A stretch of 7,066 nucleotides of DNA. Source: Deltaproteobacteria bacterium. Lineage in GTDB: Bacteria > Desulfobacterota > Desulfuromonadia > Desulfuromonadales > BM103. This document shows, in pieces, positions 5,847-7,066 of the stretch. Below the pieces are notes generated by a model. It was not told the DNA's origin and did not search any database. It saw nothing but the letters and a program-made list of their open reading frames with translations. The DNA is taken from NCBI GenBank assembly GCA_006226895.1, contig SBFN01000073.1, positions 1-7,066 of the forward strand, read 5' to 3'. The translations under genes and the position numbers were made by a program. Each line of letters opens with the position of its first letter. Within the stretch, counting starts at the first letter, position 1.

Positions 5847-6923
5847 TTGTCTGACATTTTTACAAATTTCCCTGCAGGGCTACAGCTCTGGCCACAAGCC
5901 CGGCTAAGATCACGCAACCTGCATGAAGGGTATAATTTCTCCCTCCTGGAGAACTCTAGCGATACCTACCATTTCTCTGTTCTCGCCGGTCCTTCCCACG
6001 TGCGCAATATCTTTGACACGTTTGCTGAGAACATGCCTGAAGAGGCGTTCTTCATCCTCGAGTTCTACACCACCGAACCGAACGCCAAAGAGACGGAGTC
6101 ACCGACACCGACCATTCACTATTCGCCCTACATGCCAACGGTTGAGATTCTCGAAATCATCGCACCTTACTGGGACCGCCTGATGCATGATGGCTTTGTC
6201 GGTTTTGGCCTGGCCAACAATCGCTCCAGCCAGGAGATGTTTTATTCGGAGGAAAAAGTTCTGACCTTTTTCACCGACAACCATCTGCGCCTCACGAACC
6301 AGCTGGCCGAATCCAGGGTCCCCCACCGACCAGAGTTGCTGCTGCACACGGAACTCGGCCACGACCACCTTTCACTCCTCTGCCTGGAGCGCGAGAACCT
6401 TCCCGAAGAGCTGAGGGACTTCAGCGATCGCGATCTCGATTACGCCCACTTTTGCCGTGAGCTGATCGACCGCCTCGAAATGTACCCGGTTGAAGAGAGC
6501 CTGTCCTTTTTCTTCTCGCGCAAAGAGCAGAAGATGATCGAAGAGATTCTCAGCCAGCATCCGGGCTATGAAGAGTTTGCCGAGGATGATTTTGGCGCAC
6601 TCCTTCTCGACTGGAATGAATTTGTCCAGGAATGCTGCACCAACTTTGAGGGCGATCTCTGGGAATACCGCATGGGACTGCAGCTGCGCGACATCCTGCA
6701 CCACGTTCTCTGCGCCTGCGAGGAACCCCTGAAAAGCCGCATTCTGGAAGTCCTCAAAGAACCTGACGAAAAGTTTCGCCAGATTCTCATCGACAATCGC
6801 AAACGCCTGGACGGTCCGGGTACCAGCTCCCCAGAAGAACATTTCTGGTATAACGGCGTGATCCGCAATGCCGGTCACGAGCTTCGTCGCGACCTGATTC
6901 GCGACGGCTGGTACAAACCTTAA
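5847..6923 (+). CDS. Unrecognised acidic soluble protein
   Basis: I do not recognise this 358-residue protein. The TTG start is chosen for its GAAGAGG site; an in-frame ATG at 5763 would add 28 basic, low-complexity residues (rich in Arg, His, Lys) unlike the rest. There is no signal peptide or membrane segment. The sequence is rich in Glu and Asp, with many aromatic and Leu residues in mostly helical-looking stretches, for example FFILEFY (68-74), EILEIIAPYWDRLMHDGFVGFGL (100-122) and LQLRDILHHVLCACEEPLKSRILEVL (278-303). Cysteines cluster in the C-terminal half (LLCLER, HFCRE, ECCTN, LCACEE), but no CxxC pairs are seen. The ending HFWYNGVIRNAGHELRRDLIRDGWYKP (332-358) looks like a conserved block. 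The next gene starts 52 bases downstream, so the two are probably co-transcribed. The full-length frame and codon use of neighbours support a real gene. Confidence 0.75.
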   Translation: MSDIFTNFPAGLQLWPQARLRSRNLHEGYNFSLLENSSDTYHFSVLAGPSHVRNIFDTFAENMPEEAFFILEFYTTEPNAKETESPTPTIHYSPYMPTVEILEIIAPYWDRLMHDGFVGFGLANNRSSQEMFYSEEKVLTFFTDNHLRLTNQLAESRVPHRPELLLHTELGHDHLSLLCLERENLPEELRDFSDRDLDYAHFCRELIDRLEMYPVEESLSFFFSRKEQKMIEEILSQHPGYEEFAEDDFGALLLDWNEFVQECCTNFEGDLWEYRMGLQLRDILHHVLCACEEPLKSRILEVLKEPDEKFRQILIDNRKRLDGPGTSSPEEHFWYNGVIRNAGHELRRDLIRDGWYKP

Positions 6924-6944
6924 CCGGAACGCGGGACGTGGAGC

Positions 6945-6971
6945 ATGATTTTCCTCTCACCCCGCACCTGA
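6945..6971 (+). other. Possible 8-codon mini-ORF before the nucleosidase gene
   Basis: ATG 6945 opens MIFLSPRT and stops at TGA 6969-6971, 4 bases before the nucleosidase ATG. GGAG lies immediately upstream, only 1 base away, which is too close for an ideal Shine-Dalgarno; GGGA a little further up is the alternative. The nucleosidase ATG has no clear site of its own, so re-initiation after this mini-ORF is conceivable. It may be chance. Confidence 0.2.
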
Positions 6972-6975
6972 CCTT

Positions 6976-7066
6976 ATGATCGCTCTCCTCGCAGCAGTCC
7001 CTGAAGAGACCAACCTGATCAGAGCCGCGCTTCTGGATTGTGCCCAGGAATCCGTCAATGGTATCG
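6976..7066 (+). CDS. Nucleoside phosphorylase superfamily protein, N-terminal part
   Basis: The first 30 codons read MIALLAAVPEETNLIRAALL and onward, running off the window. A short hydrophobic beta strand followed by A-V-P-E-E-T and a Leu-rich helix is the usual opening of 5'-methylthioadenosine/S-adenosylhomocysteine nucleosidases and of futalosine hydrolase (MqnB); the AVP spelling leans to the futalosine hydrolase side. These cytoplasmic enzymes cleave the N-glycosidic bond of their nucleoside, in menaquinone synthesis by the futalosine route or in SAM by-product recycling. An in-frame stop at 6946 excludes a much longer start. The ATG has no strong ribosome-binding site. It follows the unrecognised gene by 52 bases on the same strand. 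Too little is visible to choose between the two families. Confidence 0.6.
   Translation, partial: MIALLAAVPEETNLIRAALLDCAQESVNGI

Noticed and set aside
6372..6878. Minus-strand 168-codon frame opposite the unrecognised plus-strand gene
   Set aside because: The plus-strand frame is longer, has a ribosome-binding site and fits with the following gene; the minus frame is a shadow.

Overview
The window holds a two-gene biotin-dependent carboxylase operon on the minus strand, with a divergently read plus-strand pair to its right and a gene-free stretch to its left. The organism is a Gram-negative bacterium. The carboxylase style, the AT-rich intergenic DNA full of palindromes and the mid-GC coding DNA suggest the Desulfuromonas/Geobacter part of the deltaproteobacteria, but that is an impression from protein flavour and not a demonstrated placement.

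Layout. Bases 1-680 carry no convincing gene. They hold a minus-strand promoter aimed off the left edge (5-34), a large imperfect palindrome (86-129) and a run of six separate hairpins (231-632) that looks like a dispersed intergenic repeat. A strong intrinsic terminator (683-713) closes the carboxylase operon. The operon reads leftward: a 574-residue carboxyltransferase (3691-5415), then 57 bases later a 957-residue biotin carboxylase with its own C-terminal biotin-carrier domain (759-3632). Its likely promoter is a TTGACA/TATATC pair at 5574-5602, giving a leader of about 150 nt whose first 50 nt can fold into a three-way junction. To the right, on the plus strand, lie an unrecognised acidic soluble protein best started at TTG 5847 (5847-6923) and the first 30 codons of a nucleoside-phosphorylase-superfamily protein of the futalosine hydrolase or MTA/SAH nucleosidase type (6976 to the window end).

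How the genes work together. The two minus-strand genes supply all three parts of an acyl-CoA carboxylase: ATP-dependent carboxylation of biotin, the biotin carrier, and transfer of CO2 to an acyl-CoA. The enzyme is unusual. The ATP-grasp core has several insertions and changed ATP-site residues, the region between the biotin carboxylase and biotinyl domains is long and unrecognised, and the residue that tunes acyl-CoA choice in propionyl-CoA carboxylases is alanine. The substrate therefore cannot be read from the sequence. The plus-strand pair is probably co-transcribed; no functional link to the carboxylase is visible.

The most interesting points are the divergent carboxylase architecture, the structured leader of its mRNA, and the hairpin-rich intergenic block on the left.
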